Positions 32,564 through 41,643 of a stretch of 48,080 nt of DNA are shown here, one piece after another. How positions within the stretch are numbered: the first letter of the stretch is position 1; the number at the start of each line of letters is the position of its first letter. The stretch covers positions 1 through 48,080 of the forward strand of contig SKJE01000011.1 in assembly GCA_007116075.1 (NCBI GenBank), written 5' to 3'. The notes beneath the pieces were generated by a model, which saw nothing but the letters and a program-made list of their open reading frames with translations, was not told where the DNA came from and searched no databases. This stretch comes from Spirochaetia bacterium (GTDB taxonomy: Bacteria; Spirochaetota; Spirochaetia; PWKH01). Both the position numbers and the translations under genes were made by a program.

Positions 32564-33901
32564 ATGGAAGGAATTCCACGGGGTAGACGGTTTCTCTACA
32601 ATATGTCCGCTGCAGGATGGACAATCCTGGATTCGCTGCTGCTGACCTACTATGTCATATTCCTTTTGCCGCCGGCAGAGCGGGTAACAGCAGGCATGAT
32701 ACAGTTTGTACCGGACACCTCCTTCGTGTTCGGGCTTACTGCACTGGGGGGGATCATGCTTTTCGGCCGGGTGATTGATGCGGTTGCTGATCCTCTGGTG
32801 GCTTCGTGGTCTGACCGGTGCAGGTCCCCCTTCGGCCGGAGACGGTTATTCCTTGCTCTCGGAGCTGTTCCCCTTGCGGTTTCGGTGGGAGCGGCATTCT
32901 TTCCCCCTGTCGCGGAAACATCCTGGATCAACACGGTCTACCTGGCGACTATCTTTGGACTCTATTTTTTCAGCTTTACCGTCTATGTAGGACCCTATCT
33001 TTCCTTGATACCGGAGCTTGGAAGGAACGAGCGTGAGCGTTTGGGTATGACCACTGCCCAGGGTTACTGGACCCTGGGGGGCAGTGCCCTGGTGATGATC
33101 CTCGGTCCCCTGCTGATATCAAACCTCATGGGCAGCAGAACGATGGTAGGGGCTTACCAGATGGGGATCCTTCTCATGGCTGTTCCGGGACTGCTGCTCT
33201 GTTTTGCAGCGGTTTTTGCAGTTGATGAGAAGCGCTACTGCAGATCACATCCGTCGACCATTGCCCTGAAGGAATCATTTATACGGACTGTATCAAACAG
33301 AAATTTCCTGATCTACCTCATCGGGTATATGGCGCTCTGGTTCTACTTTAATATTCTCCGTTCAACCAGTGTCTCTATGGCAATTATCCTGGCAGAGGGC
33401 GGTGAAGCATTTGCATCCCTGCTGTTTATTATTGTGATCGGCACAGCAGCCCTCTGTTTCCCCCTTGCTGCGTATCTGGCTCCCCGGGTAGGGAAGAAAC
33501 GGCTTATGCTGACAGCTCTGCTGGGGTTCGTGCTTTCCGGAGTGCTCTTTGCACTTACAGGCATCACGCCGATTCCTGCCAAAGGGTGGATGCTCTTTGC
33601 CGGTATTGTTTCAGCATTTTCAGTTGCCGTAGTGATCATTATCCCCAATGTGATGCTTTCGGAAATCAGCCAGCGGGATGCACACACCAGCGGGGAGCAC
33701 CGAGAGGCGATGTTCTTCGGGGTACAGGGTTTTTTTATGAAACTCAACCTGGGTCTCTCCGGAGCTGTTATCGCTGGGTTCTACACCGTCTTCGGTCGTG
33801 ATATCGCCCAACCCCTGGGAGTCAGACTTACCCCCCTGGTCGGTGCAGCAGTTGCCCTGGTGGGATTCTTTGTCATGCTGGCATATCGGGAGGAGTCATG
33901 A
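32564..33901 (+). CDS. GPH-family sugar:cation symporter (MFS)
   Basis: A 445-residue MFS protein with about 12 hydrophobic segments. The glycoside-pentoside-hexuronide signature is visible at FGRVIDAVADPLVASWSDRCRSPFGRRRLF and the paired region near LGMTTAQGYWTLGGSALVMILGPLL. GPH transporters import glycosides or uronides with Na+ or H+. GGGAGG precedes ATG 32564. It is translationally linked to the oxidoreductase (ATGA at 33898) and follows the nitrilase-like gene, so all three probably serve one pathway. Confidence 0.88.
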   Translation: MEGIPRGRRFLYNMSAAGWTILDSLLLTYYVIFLLPPAERVTAGMIQFVPDTSFVFGLTALGGIMLFGRVIDAVADPLVASWSDRCRSPFGRRRLFLALGAVPLAVSVGAAFFPPVAETSWINTVYLATIFGLYFFSFTVYVGPYLSLIPELGRNERERLGMTTAQGYWTLGGSALVMILGPLLISNLMGSRTMVGAYQMGILLMAVPGLLLCFAAVFAVDEKRYCRSHPSTIALKESFIRTVSNRNFLIYLIGYMALWFYFNILRSTSVSMAIILAEGGEAFASLLFIIVIGTAALCFPLAAYLAPRVGKKRLMLTALLGFVLSGVLFALTGITPIPAKGWMLFAGIVSAFSVAVVIIIPNVMLSEISQRDAHTSGEHREAMFFGVQGFFMKLNLGLSGAVIAGFYTVFGRDIAQPLGVRLTPLVGAAVALVGFFVMLAYREES

Positions 33902-35025
33902 TTCGTATCGGGGTAATCGGGTGCGGCCAGCGGATGCGCAGTCTCGCCAGGGAACTTGTTGGTTTCGGGGACATCTCTCTTAAAATGGTCTATGATCCCC
34001 AGCCAGGCCAGGTTGAACGGTTCGTTCAGGAACTTGGGCAATCTATGCGTCCGAGACAAGCTGATTCCTGGAAGCAGCTCGTAGAAAACAAATCCTTAGA
34101 CTGGGTCCTCATCGGTTCCCCGAATGCTCACCATGCTAAGCAGGCAGCGGCTTCCTTGACTGCAGGAAAACAGGTGTTTCTTGAAAAACCACTGGCGGTG
34201 ACCATGGATGAATGCCTTGAGCTCATGCGAGTTCAAGAGGAAACCGGGAGTAAACTGGTGACAGGGTTCGTGCTTCGCTGGAGCCCCCTGTATCAGCGAA
34301 TGCATCGACTGCTCAGTGAGCTTGATTTCGGGCCGGTAGTATCCTTCCAGGCCTGCGAGCATATCAGCTATGAACACGGTGCATACATGATGCGGGGTTG
34401 GAGAAGAGACAGGAGTATTGCTGGAAGTTATGCACTGGAGAAGTGCGTTCATGATCTTGACCTGATCCAGTGGATGACCGGCTCTCCGGTCTGTGCTGTT
34501 ACCGCTTTGGGGGGCAGAAAGATATATATTGGAAAAAACCGGGAAGCACTGCCGATCCTGAAAGATATCCAGTGGGAAGAAAAGGGCAATCTCGACCTGC
34601 CCCATCCATGTTTCGATGAACCTGACCTTGTTGAGGACCATTTCTCGGCACTCATCCGCTGCAGCTCAGGGATTTCCGGTGTGCTCCAGGCTTCCGCGGG
34701 CAGTACTGTGCCTCTTCGCCGGTTATCACTGCATTGCCTGACCGGATGGATTGAGGCGGAACTCTACAGCGGGACCCTGCGCTACAGGACCTGCTCCATG
34801 GAACATGAAAAGCTGTTGTCATGGAGTTTTAATGACCTTCACGGGGGAGGGGATGCGCCCCTGGCTGCAGGGCTTCATCTGAGCATGTTATCACGAGAGA
34901 ATGAGCGGCAGCAGATGATAGAGGGGGTTCAGGCCACAATGGCCGGGATTGCACTGGGGGAATCTATGGATCGTAGAGAGTGGATAGATATTTCAGCACA
35001 ACTGGGTCTAATTGACTACAGATAA
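33898..35025 (+). CDS. Gfo/Idh/MocA family oxidoreductase
   Basis: A 375-residue NAD(P)-dependent dehydrogenase. The N-terminal Rossmann domain starts IRIGVIGCGQRMRSLA, followed by VLIGSPNAHHAKQA and the EKPLAV segment with the conserved Lys-Pro. The C-terminal Gfo/Idh/MocA domain has LEKCVHDLDLIQWMTG with the expected catalytic-type His-Asp pair. These enzymes oxidise or reduce sugars, inositols and their amides. It overlaps the GPH transporter stop by ATGA and closes the operon started by the nitrilase-like gene. No regulator for this operon is adjacent. Confidence 0.9.
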   Translation: MIRIGVIGCGQRMRSLARELVGFGDISLKMVYDPQPGQVERFVQELGQSMRPRQADSWKQLVENKSLDWVLIGSPNAHHAKQAAASLTAGKQVFLEKPLAVTMDECLELMRVQEETGSKLVTGFVLRWSPLYQRMHRLLSELDFGPVVSFQACEHISYEHGAYMMRGWRRDRSIAGSYALEKCVHDLDLIQWMTGSPVCAVTALGGRKIYIGKNREALPILKDIQWEEKGNLDLPHPCFDEPDLVEDHFSALIRCSSGISGVLQASAGSTVPLRRLSLHCLTGWIEAELYSGTLRYRTCSMEHEKLLSWSFNDLHGGGDAPLAAGLHLSMLSRENERQQMIEGVQATMAGIALGESMDRREWIDISAQLGLIDYR

Positions 35026-35505
35026 AGTTTACCACAGGGAGAAACTGTGCGTGATGCGGTTGTAATGTTTCATGAAGCGCCTAGGCTGAGTATAGAGCTG
35101 GTGTAATGAGAAGACTGAATGATAGACTTGACTGTCAGGACTGACGGCATCAGCTGGTATCAGGGCCAACAGTTCAGCCTTGAGAGCATGGCATCCAGAG
35201 TACCGATTCCAGCCTGCACACTTGGTCCAACAGCTGCTTTGCAACCTTTATGCCTCCCCATGTTTTTCTTTGGGTTATAATACCTCTCCGCCCGGACTTG
35301 TTATACACTGTTATCAAAAGGGATACGAACCAATCAATATGTTCCAATGAAAAGAGAGTATATACTACTTTTTGAGCTTATGTGCAGAAATATAATCGTT
35401 TTTACAAAAACATATGTACTTTTACAGACAATCTGCAATGAATAGTCGCCTTGCTAGTTATAAGAACTATAATTTCACGAGCATCCTCAATAGTAATATA
35501 ATTTG
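35026..35505. other. Gene-poor spacer, partly AT-rich
   Basis: No convincing gene was found. The first 220 bases have normal composition and an unsupported minus-strand frame (35029-35244) with no ribosome site or family resemblance. From about 35270 the sequence turns AT-rich, without repeats long enough to name. Confidence 0.5.
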
Positions 35506-35535
35506 TTGACATAACTGGGAAATATAATTATATTT
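35506..35535 (+). promoter_or_regulatory. Fic gene promoter with overlapping 16-bp palindrome
   Basis: TTGACA (35506-35511) and TATATT (35529-35534) are 17 bases apart, a strong promoter about 25 bases before the Fic gene. AAATATAATTATATTT (35520-35535) is a perfect 16-bp palindrome covering the -10 box, so a repressor could act here. Confidence 0.6.
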
Positions 35536-35561
35536 GCACTACAACACTACTTTTATGAGGT

Positions 35562-37076
35562 TTGTCTATGGGAATACATGTTTCTGAACAACGACCGGCG
35601 GGGTATGCATATCTTCTTGAAAAACTCGCGATCGTAGGCATACCAAATTGGCACCGATCGATGGTTTCCACCAAAGGTACACACTCCTCAAAGATACAGG
35701 GGAGTTTTGTTGATGAAGTGTTCAGATCCCAATATTGGCCCGGAGAAACGGTCGGCGACCACCTAGAGTTTGCGCTGAAATATGATGGGGTGAATCTGGC
35801 ATTGCTGGCAAAAATCTTCGAAAAGGTATCTCCTGAGGCACTCGCCGAGTATATAAGATCAAAACCAACTGGGAAATATGCTCGAAGGATTTGGTTTTTC
35901 TATGAGTTTCTGACCGAAAAGCAGCTGCCTGTCAACGATATGACCACCGGCAACTATGTCGATGCCTTGGAAGCTAAAGATTATTATACCGTCCGGAACG
36001 GAGAAAGATCTTCGCGCCAACGCATTGTGAACAATCTTCTTGGCCCCCGATCCTTTTGTCCTGTCGTCAGGAGAACCGAGAGGCTTTCAAAACTGAATAC
36101 CACAGCCTTGCAGCAGAGGTGTGAGGAAATTGTTGCTTCCTATCCCCCACAGCTGCTTCGCCGGGCACTGAGTTACCTCTACAAGAAAGAGACAAAATCT
36201 TCCTTTGAAATTGAACATATAAAAAGCAATGCTTCCCGGACAGAGAAATTCATTGCATCCCTGGAGCTTGCAGAACAAGAGGACTTTTGTGAAAAGGGCA
36301 GGCTGATTGAGCTGCAGAACCGTATTGTTGACCCGCGATTTGCTGATAGAGACTATCGGGTGAGTCAAAACTATGTTGGTCAGACGGTTACGTATCAGAA
36401 AGAGCTCATCCATTATATCTGCCCAAGACCTGAAGATCTGCCGAGTCTGATGACAGGGTTGCTCGCTTCACATACCAGTATGAAAACAGGTGGGATCTCA
36501 CCTGTTGTCCACGCCGCGGTGATAGCCTATGGGTTTGTGTTTCTGCACCCGTTTGAGGATGGAAACGGACGAATTCATCGATTTTTAATACATAACATCC
36601 TTTCTTTGCAGAAGATGTTGCCACGCGGACTCATGTTTCCCGTTTCAGTTGTCATGCTGAAGCATCCAGAGGATTATGATAGATCGTTGGAAGCTTTCTC
36701 TCGGCCTTTGCTACAGGTTATCGATTATCGGTTGGATGAAATGGGGCGAATGACTGTCGAGCATGAAACCTCAAGCTGGTATTCCTATATGGATATGACA
36801 GCCCAGGCAGAAGCCTTGTCCGAGTTTATTCTTAAAACGATTGAAGAAGAGCTTGTAGAAGAACTCAGCTTTTTGGCCAGCTATGACACTACTAAAAAGG
36901 CGATTCAGGATATTATTGATTTGCCTGACCGTCTCATCGATCTGTTCATCCGGTTATGTCTGCAGAGCAATGGCACCCTTTCTGCAAGAAAGAGAGCTGC
37001 ATATTTTGACTTTCTGACAGATGAAGAGCTTGCAGCCATGGAACAGGCAGTGAAAGATAGCTATAAACAGGTATAG
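35562..37076 (+). CDS. Fic-domain protein (putative AMP-transferase)
   Basis: A 504-residue Fic protein. The active-site motif HPFEDGNGRIHR is complete (His329 to Arg340), so it should transfer AMP or a related nucleotide group onto a target protein. The N-terminal part (about 60-180) has the block seen in this large Fic subfamily (HLEFALKYDGVNL, PTGKYARRIWFFYEFLTE, NNLLG..FCPVVRRT). A likely auto-inhibitory helix is ETKSSFEIEH (about 210-219), close to the S/T-xxx-E-(G/N) pattern but with His in the last place. A C-terminal helical tail may bind DNA or targets. It stands alone with AT-richer flanks than its neighbours and no antitoxin gene. Such proteins are common accessory genes; recent transfer is possible. 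Confidence 0.9.
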   Translation: MSMGIHVSEQRPAGYAYLLEKLAIVGIPNWHRSMVSTKGTHSSKIQGSFVDEVFRSQYWPGETVGDHLEFALKYDGVNLALLAKIFEKVSPEALAEYIRSKPTGKYARRIWFFYEFLTEKQLPVNDMTTGNYVDALEAKDYYTVRNGERSSRQRIVNNLLGPRSFCPVVRRTERLSKLNTTALQQRCEEIVASYPPQLLRRALSYLYKKETKSSFEIEHIKSNASRTEKFIASLELAEQEDFCEKGRLIELQNRIVDPRFADRDYRVSQNYVGQTVTYQKELIHYICPRPEDLPSLMTGLLASHTSMKTGGISPVVHAAVIAYGFVFLHPFEDGNGRIHRFLIHNILSLQKMLPRGLMFPVSVVMLKHPEDYDRSLEAFSRPLLQVIDYRLDEMGRMTVEHETSSWYSYMDMTAQAEALSEFILKTIEEELVEELSFLASYDTTKKAIQDIIDLPDRLIDLFIRLCLQSNGTLSARKRAAYFDFLTDEELAAMEQAVKDSYKQV

Positions 37077-37339
37077 GTGTCATAGGTATGGCTTCCCCCA
37101 TACGTGGAGTAGAGACTGGTAGGATCCGACTCTACGGTTCTCGGCTTGAGGTATACCGAGAAAAATAGATTGACAGCTGAAATGAGTATGACCGCCGTAA
37201 TGAATTCCTTCCCTTTCATACCAAATCCTTTTTTATATCAAGGAGAAAAACGTGTCATTAAAAAAACCTATTCCCTCCAATATTGGGGAATAGCTAACCT
37301 CTCATTGAGGATGTACATTAGGGCAGAAGGAGGCCGAAG
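37077..37339 (+). other. Structured leader region with hairpins and a possible short peptide
   Basis: No gene of normal size is here. GTAGAG (37111-37116) and CTCTAC (37131-37136), and TTCTCGG with CCGAGAA (about 37138-37162), could form stems. AAGGAG (near 37241) precedes a GTG-started 13-codon frame (37253-37294). Its end lies in a hairpin with arms CTATTCCC and GGGAATAG (37268-37293), followed by CCTC...GAGG (37298-37310). This could be a leader peptide with an attenuator, but no T-tract is seen. Confidence 0.4.
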
Positions 37340-37861
37340 ATGAAAAGAATGATAGCACTCATCTTTTGTGCTGCTGCCGTTTTTTCGGTATTCCCTGAGG
37401 AAATGCCAGGTCCAGTCTCTCTGGGGCTTGTAAGTCAGGATATAGACGGAATTCTTATGAGGCAGTACCAGATCGGCGGGATATGTTCTCTGGACATTAA
37501 CCGGTGGTTTACCCTTTCTGTTCCGGTGATGTATACCTACGACCAGCAGTCTTCTGCATGGATGGTGGAATCATCAGCTCATGGGTCAGTATATCCCGGA
37601 GGAGGGAATATATGGATTGGTACGACGATTCTTCACCATATCATGCTTCATACTCCTGATCTTGAGCATCTCTGGATGCAAGAACTTTCCCTGGGGTATG
37701 TCTTTACTATTGCCTCCCGCTGGCGAATTACTCCCTATATTGTGTTCAGGGATCCCTTTCGTCGGTATCAAGAGGAGCTGACACAGCTGCAGGAACACTT
37801 TCCCTCCTATGGAACAGTAGAGCCGGGAATTGCTGTCAGGTGGTACCCGGGGTCATCCTGA
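37340..37861 (+). CDS. Small exported, probably outer-membrane beta-barrel protein
   Basis: A 173-residue protein with a signal peptide (MKRMIALIFCAAAVFSVFPEE). The mature part alternates polar and aromatic or hydrophobic residues in short strands (WFTLSVPVMYTYD, MQELSLGYVFTIASRWRITPYIVF, GIAVRWYPG), which suits a small 8-strand outer-membrane barrel. I do not recognise the family. GAAGGAGG (near 37328) is a strong ribosome site. It may be controlled by structured RNA upstream. The following regulator gene lies 89 bases further on. Confidence 0.6.
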   Translation: MKRMIALIFCAAAVFSVFPEEMPGPVSLGLVSQDIDGILMRQYQIGGICSLDINRWFTLSVPVMYTYDQQSSAWMVESSAHGSVYPGGGNIWIGTTILHHIMLHTPDLEHLWMQELSLGYVFTIASRWRITPYIVFRDPFRRYQEELTQLQEHFPSYGTVEPGIAVRWYPGSS

Positions 37862-37950
37862 AACACTGTGTAACTGGATCTTTAAGACGGTTCTACTCTG
37901 TTATATATGCAAGTACACTGATGCGGGAAAACCAAAACGGAGGCAGTGCT

Positions 37951-38571
37951 ATGAACATCAAGGTAATACTGGCAACGCGCGAAGTGCTCTTTGGTGAGCT
38001 GCTATCAAGTTATTTGGAGCAGTCGGGAATTTCTGTTCTTAACACAGTTCATAATTGTAGTGAGCTGTTGGAGAAAGTTCAAGAACAGGTATGGTCCATT
38101 GATTTGCTATTAATCGATACATATCTTCCTCCTTATGGGGGAAGTGATGTGGCACAAGGAACTCTGCAGCTCAATCCTAAAGTGAAGATACTATTGATGT
38201 CTGGAGATGATGTTTCCACAATTCCGAAGGATAAAAGGATCGGGTATATCTCAAAACACCTAAGCTGCAGTGAAATTCTAGTCTGGATTAGGGAGGCTCT
38301 GCGGGGAAGACGGGTGATTGCTCGACAAATCCCGGAGTTCTGTATGGACTCAGGACCACACTACTGTCCCTCCTCTATTACACCCAGAGAACGTGATGTT
38401 ATTAGCCTGATGGTGCAGGGATTGAATACCAAAGAAATAGCATTTGAATTGAGTATCACCTCAAGTACAGTTGAAACTCATCGCAAGCATATTAGAAAGA
38501 AAACAGGATTCAGCAGCCCCCTCGGACTTGCAAGGTTTGCCCAGAGTTACGGGCTGCTGAACAGGAACTGA
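37951..38571 (+). CDS. LuxR/NarL-type response regulator with atypical receiver
   Basis: A 206-residue regulator with an N-terminal receiver-like domain (1-115) and a C-terminal LuxR helix-turn-helix: TPRERDVISLMVQGLNTKEIAFELSITSSTVETHRKHIRKKTG. The phosphoacceptor Asp56 (LLLIDTYLP), a Ser at about 84 and Lys102 (YISKHL) are present, but the N-terminal acidic pair that binds Mg is replaced (VILATRE instead of the usual VDDH type). Phosphorylation is therefore doubtful. ATG 37951 follows CGGAGG (37938-37943). No histidine kinase is nearby. It may be an orphan, phosphorylation-independent regulator. Confidence 0.85.
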   Translation: MNIKVILATREVLFGELLSSYLEQSGISVLNTVHNCSELLEKVQEQVWSIDLLLIDTYLPPYGGSDVAQGTLQLNPKVKILLMSGDDVSTIPKDKRIGYISKHLSCSEILVWIREALRGRRVIARQIPEFCMDSGPHYCPSSITPRERDVISLMVQGLNTKEIAFELSITSSTVETHRKHIRKKTGFSSPLGLARFAQSYGLLNRN

Positions 38572-38582
38572 AACCGTAGTGG

Positions 38583-38768
38583 CTACTCCACAATTATAGC
38601 TCCTACAGGACACTGATCACCTGCATCCTGAGCAGCCTCTTCAGCTTCTGCAGGAACGGCATCCTTAACTGCTATGGCAATGTCCCCGTTCATAGAAAAA
38701 ACTTCAGGACAAATGTCGACACAGAGTTCACATCCAGTACAGAGATCGGGATCTACATAAGCCTTCAT
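38583..38768 (-). CDS. 4Fe-4S ferredoxin
   Basis: A 61-residue ferredoxin with a single [4Fe-4S] cluster: three cysteines in CTGCELCVDIC and the fourth in DQCPVGAI near the C-terminus. It is acidic, as low-potential ferredoxins are, and of the usual length for the Thermotoga/Desulfovibrio single-cluster type. It could serve as electron partner for the bifurcating hydrogenase or for pyruvate oxidation, but this is only inferred. A ribosome site (AGGAGGA, minus strand, near 38775-38781) precedes the ATG. It converges on the LuxR-type regulator. Confidence 0.93.
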   Translation of the reverse strand: MKAYVDPDLCTGCELCVDICPEVFSMNGDIAIAVKDAVPAEAEEAAQDAGDQCPVGAIIVE

Positions 38769-38818
38769 AATGTATTCCTCCTAAAAATCAGCTACTTAAC
38801 CATTATACACTCAATTGG

Positions 38819-41560
38819 TCAGTAGGAAACACCTAATTGATTTTCTTGTTCGTCGAAGCCTGTTATCAGTCCAGACAGCGTCAAATTAATAAAGGGAGCA
38901 TAGTCTCCTGTGAAGGTATTCACTGTAATACCTACAGAGGGTCTTATGGAGCCCAGTCCGCTGAGGGAAAACTCGGTGGTAAATTCAGCTCCGGCATAGA
39001 CCGTCTCTTCCCAGAGCAGTGCTTCCTGGGTGACATAGAGGGCGCTCTGGGCAAACAGGGAGAGGCCGAACCCTGTTATCCCCCCGAAGGGGACGGGAAT
39101 ATCTGTCATGGCGATGGGAATCCGGTAGTCCAGGGTTCCCCGCAACTTTGCTCTAGCTTCGGAAACTACACGCCCCCAGTCATCAGTACCCCTGGCGGGG
39201 TAAAGCCGTTCCGTATTTAAGAACCCTTTGATGATTGCTGCCCCGTCGATGGATGTTCTCACCGCCTGGTTTCTCCAGGGCAGCTCACGTTGGATGAGGC
39301 CAGAGGCAAAAGGGAATAGCCCTGTTTCTGCCTGGGAAATAGAGGCCTGGGAACCCACGGTCAAGGCTGCCTGATGGGAACCGAAGAAAGCACCCCTCGG
39401 GGCATGGGAGACCTGCTGCCAGCCGGTTCCCAGGGTTATAATCAGGGAGTCATCTTCCTTGATGCGCCAAAGGGCTGATGAGAAGAGGGATACTCCATAT
39501 GAGCTCTGCAGGTCCCGGTATGAGTAGAGCGGAAGATTGACACTCAATCCGAGCTGGTGGATTCGCTCCCCGCCGAAGAGCTGATTATATCCCCCCTCAA
39601 TAAGCAGGGTTCCCCATTGGTGCTGAAGAAAGTAGTTTGCTGAGAGTGTCGGGCGGGGCTGGTCAAGGAACCATCCTCCCTGTACCTGGAGCTGCTGGGT
39701 TCCCAGGATACCCTGCATCATCAGGAGAGCTCCCGGGGCTATCTTATAATCTCCCTCCACCAATGGCAGGGGAAGCCAGAGACCCATCCGGGGAATATCC
39801 CGGTACCTGGTGCTTTCATAGTGCTCCACTGGAGCGGGAGGAGAATCAAGCTCAAACTGTTCTTGGGGGGTATCTACGAGGCGGGGTTCAAGGAGCTGTA
39901 ACGGGACAGCGTGCAGGGTATAACCACTGCTGCGGTAAGCGCTGAACACCAGCTTGTCGCCTGATGAAATCCCGCCGAGAACTCCCACCGGGTCTTCAAG
40001 CACCAAAAAAGTTTCACCAGTTTGTCGTTTGTATGTATAGAGTCGGTAAGCATCCCCTCTCTGGGCACTATAGAGCAGCGTGTCCTGGTCCAGGTACCTG
40101 GGAGAAAAGAGCCCCTCCGGCTGGTGCGGCCACAGCACCGATACATCACCATCCAGGGATATTTCCACAAGGGAGGCATGTCCCCGGATAGATTCCACCG
40201 CAGCCAGCTTTGAGCCGTCCGGGGAAAATCTCGGTTCATAGATAGACCGATGCGTATGATCATAGAGAATACGTTCTTCTCCAGTTTCAAGGTCAATAAG
40301 AACCATACGGTACCTGCTGCCCACAGGTTCAATTGCTGCAATCATTGTACCTTCAGGATGAAGTACAGGGTGGAGAAGCCGTCGCCCCTGGGTAATTCGG
40401 CTTGATATTCCGTTGACCAGGTCAATAATGAAAAGATCGGCATAGCTGACCGATGCGTTGGAGAACCTTCCCGGATGGGCTGCATCTATCCAGACCAGGG
40501 ACACCGCAGCACGCGTGCCGTCGGGCGTAACATCAAAGGAGAAGATATCCCCTACGGGAGAGCTGTAGATCAGGTCTGCAGAGCCCTGTCCGTCATAGCG
40601 ATAGAATCCCCTGCCCTGCCGGAGATGGGAGGCCCAGCCGATGAGTCCATGATCTGTAGCGACGGGAAGATAATAATTCCCATATCCTTCAGGGGATATC
40701 TGTGTCCCTGACTGCTCAAAGGTTGAGTCCTGATAAAACCCCTTCCGTTCACTGACCATTTCCCGATAGAGGTCTCTGCCGCTGGTGCCGGTGACTCGCC
40801 TTAGTGCTGAGGATATTCCCAGGAAGGGGAAACGGGCATATTCGCTGTTTGCCTTCCTGAATATATCTTCACCGAACCGGTCGATCAGGTATTCGGTGAA
40901 AAGGTATCCTGCAGAGTAGATGCGTCCGGCCGGGGGGAAGGGGCCGGGATAGGCGCTTTGACCGTAGCTCCACATGGAATCCTCAAGCATAGGGGCCTTC
41001 CAGGTCTGCTCGAATCGTGCTTCAGAACCCCTTCCTCCGGGTGCATAGGTGCTCTCAGTATAGGTAGTAATGCCTTCATACCACCATCCGGGCATGAAAA
41101 TGGAGTTCATCATGGTTATATCAGGGCCGAAAACCGGGGCAAGGTATTTCGGCAGGCCTACAGGCGAGGTAAAATGGATGTAGTGGGTCAGTTCATGGAT
41201 AAAAAGCGTACGCAGCCAGTCCTCGGTGACTGAACCGATGAACCGGTCAGAGGGACTTGTAATATACAGTGTGATCGAGTGGGGCAGGGGGCTGTAGTAT
41301 CCGTTTGCAAATGCACTCCTGCTGGTAATTACCACCGGGATGGGTTTCTTCGGTATATGACCCAGGAGGTCTCCCAGGATCTCTACCTCCCGGTCCCCGA
41401 ACCGGGCAAGTTCCTGGGCGTAGTCCCCATCGGTTGGTTCAAATATGATGCGCAGATACTCCGTCCGAATCTCTTCCCTTCCAGTGAAGGGTGAGTCCGC
41501 ATGTAAACCTGCCGCTGCACAGCACAGCAATATGATTACTCCAATGGTCCGTATGCTCAT
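38819..41560 (-). CDS. Exported metallopeptidase-like, propeller and beta-barrel protein
   Basis: A 913-residue exported protein with three parts. After the signal (about 1-22), residues about 30-290 are a gluzincin-type peptidase domain: HELTH (122-126, zinc ligands and general base) and Glu162 in WWYEGITTYTES downstream. Residues about 295-590 are TolB-like propeller repeats (FSFDVTPDGTRAAVSL, EPRFSPDGSKLAAVES). Residues about 600-913 have amphipathic strands ending in a Tyr, as in outer-membrane barrels. Such chimeras are known in bacteroidetes, proteobacteria and spirochaetes, but the substrate is not established. It is preceded by pyruvate kinase on the same strand with a palindrome (TATAGAG-G-CTCTATA, about 41593-41607) between. 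Confidence 0.78.
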   Translation of the reverse strand: MSIRTIGVIILLCCAAAGLHADSPFTGREEIRTEYLRIIFEPTDGDYAQELARFGDREVEILGDLLGHIPKKPIPVVITSRSAFANGYYSPLPHSITLYITSPSDRFIGSVTEDWLRTLFIHELTHYIHFTSPVGLPKYLAPVFGPDITMMNSIFMPGWWYEGITTYTESTYAPGGRGSEARFEQTWKAPMLEDSMWSYGQSAYPGPFPPAGRIYSAGYLFTEYLIDRFGEDIFRKANSEYARFPFLGISSALRRVTGTSGRDLYREMVSERKGFYQDSTFEQSGTQISPEGYGNYYLPVATDHGLIGWASHLRQGRGFYRYDGQGSADLIYSSPVGDIFSFDVTPDGTRAAVSLVWIDAAHPGRFSNASVSYADLFIIDLVNGISSRITQGRRLLHPVLHPEGTMIAAIEPVGSRYRMVLIDLETGEERILYDHTHRSIYEPRFSPDGSKLAAVESIRGHASLVEISLDGDVSVLWPHQPEGLFSPRYLDQDTLLYSAQRGDAYRLYTYKRQTGETFLVLEDPVGVLGGISSGDKLVFSAYRSSGYTLHAVPLQLLEPRLVDTPQEQFELDSPPAPVEHYESTRYRDIPRMGLWLPLPLVEGDYKIAPGALLMMQGILGTQQLQVQGGWFLDQPRPTLSANYFLQHQWGTLLIEGGYNQLFGGERIHQLGLSVNLPLYSYRDLQSSYGVSLFSSALWRIKEDDSLIITLGTGWQQVSHAPRGAFFGSHQAALTVGSQASISQAETGLFPFASGLIQRELPWRNQAVRTSIDGAAIIKGFLNTERLYPARGTDDWGRVVSEARAKLRGTLDYRIPIAMTDIPVPFGGITGFGLSLFAQSALYVTQEALLWEETVYAGAEFTTEFSLSGLGSIRPSVGITVNTFTGDYAPFINLTLSGLITGFDEQENQLGVSY

Positions 41561-41643
41561 TACCCGCTCCTGCCTGTAAGATAAATCATACTATAGAGGC
41601 TCTATAAGGAGGATGCAATCCCCGGATTATGTAGTTTCTCCTG

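Noticed and set aside
35029..35244. Minus-strand 71-residue frame in the spacer before the Fic gene
   Set aside because: No ribosome site, no recognisable family, composition like random sequence; probably chance.
35603..35720. SSKIQG near residue 42-47 of the Fic protein as a mutated inhibitory motif (E to Q)
   Set aside because: A better match, SSFEIEH at about 213-219, keeps the glutamate and sits in the usual position before the Fic core in this subfamily.
37146..37343. 65-residue plus-strand frame before the small exported protein
   Set aside because: It overlaps structured leader sequence, has no ribosome site, and reads as translated non-coding sequence.
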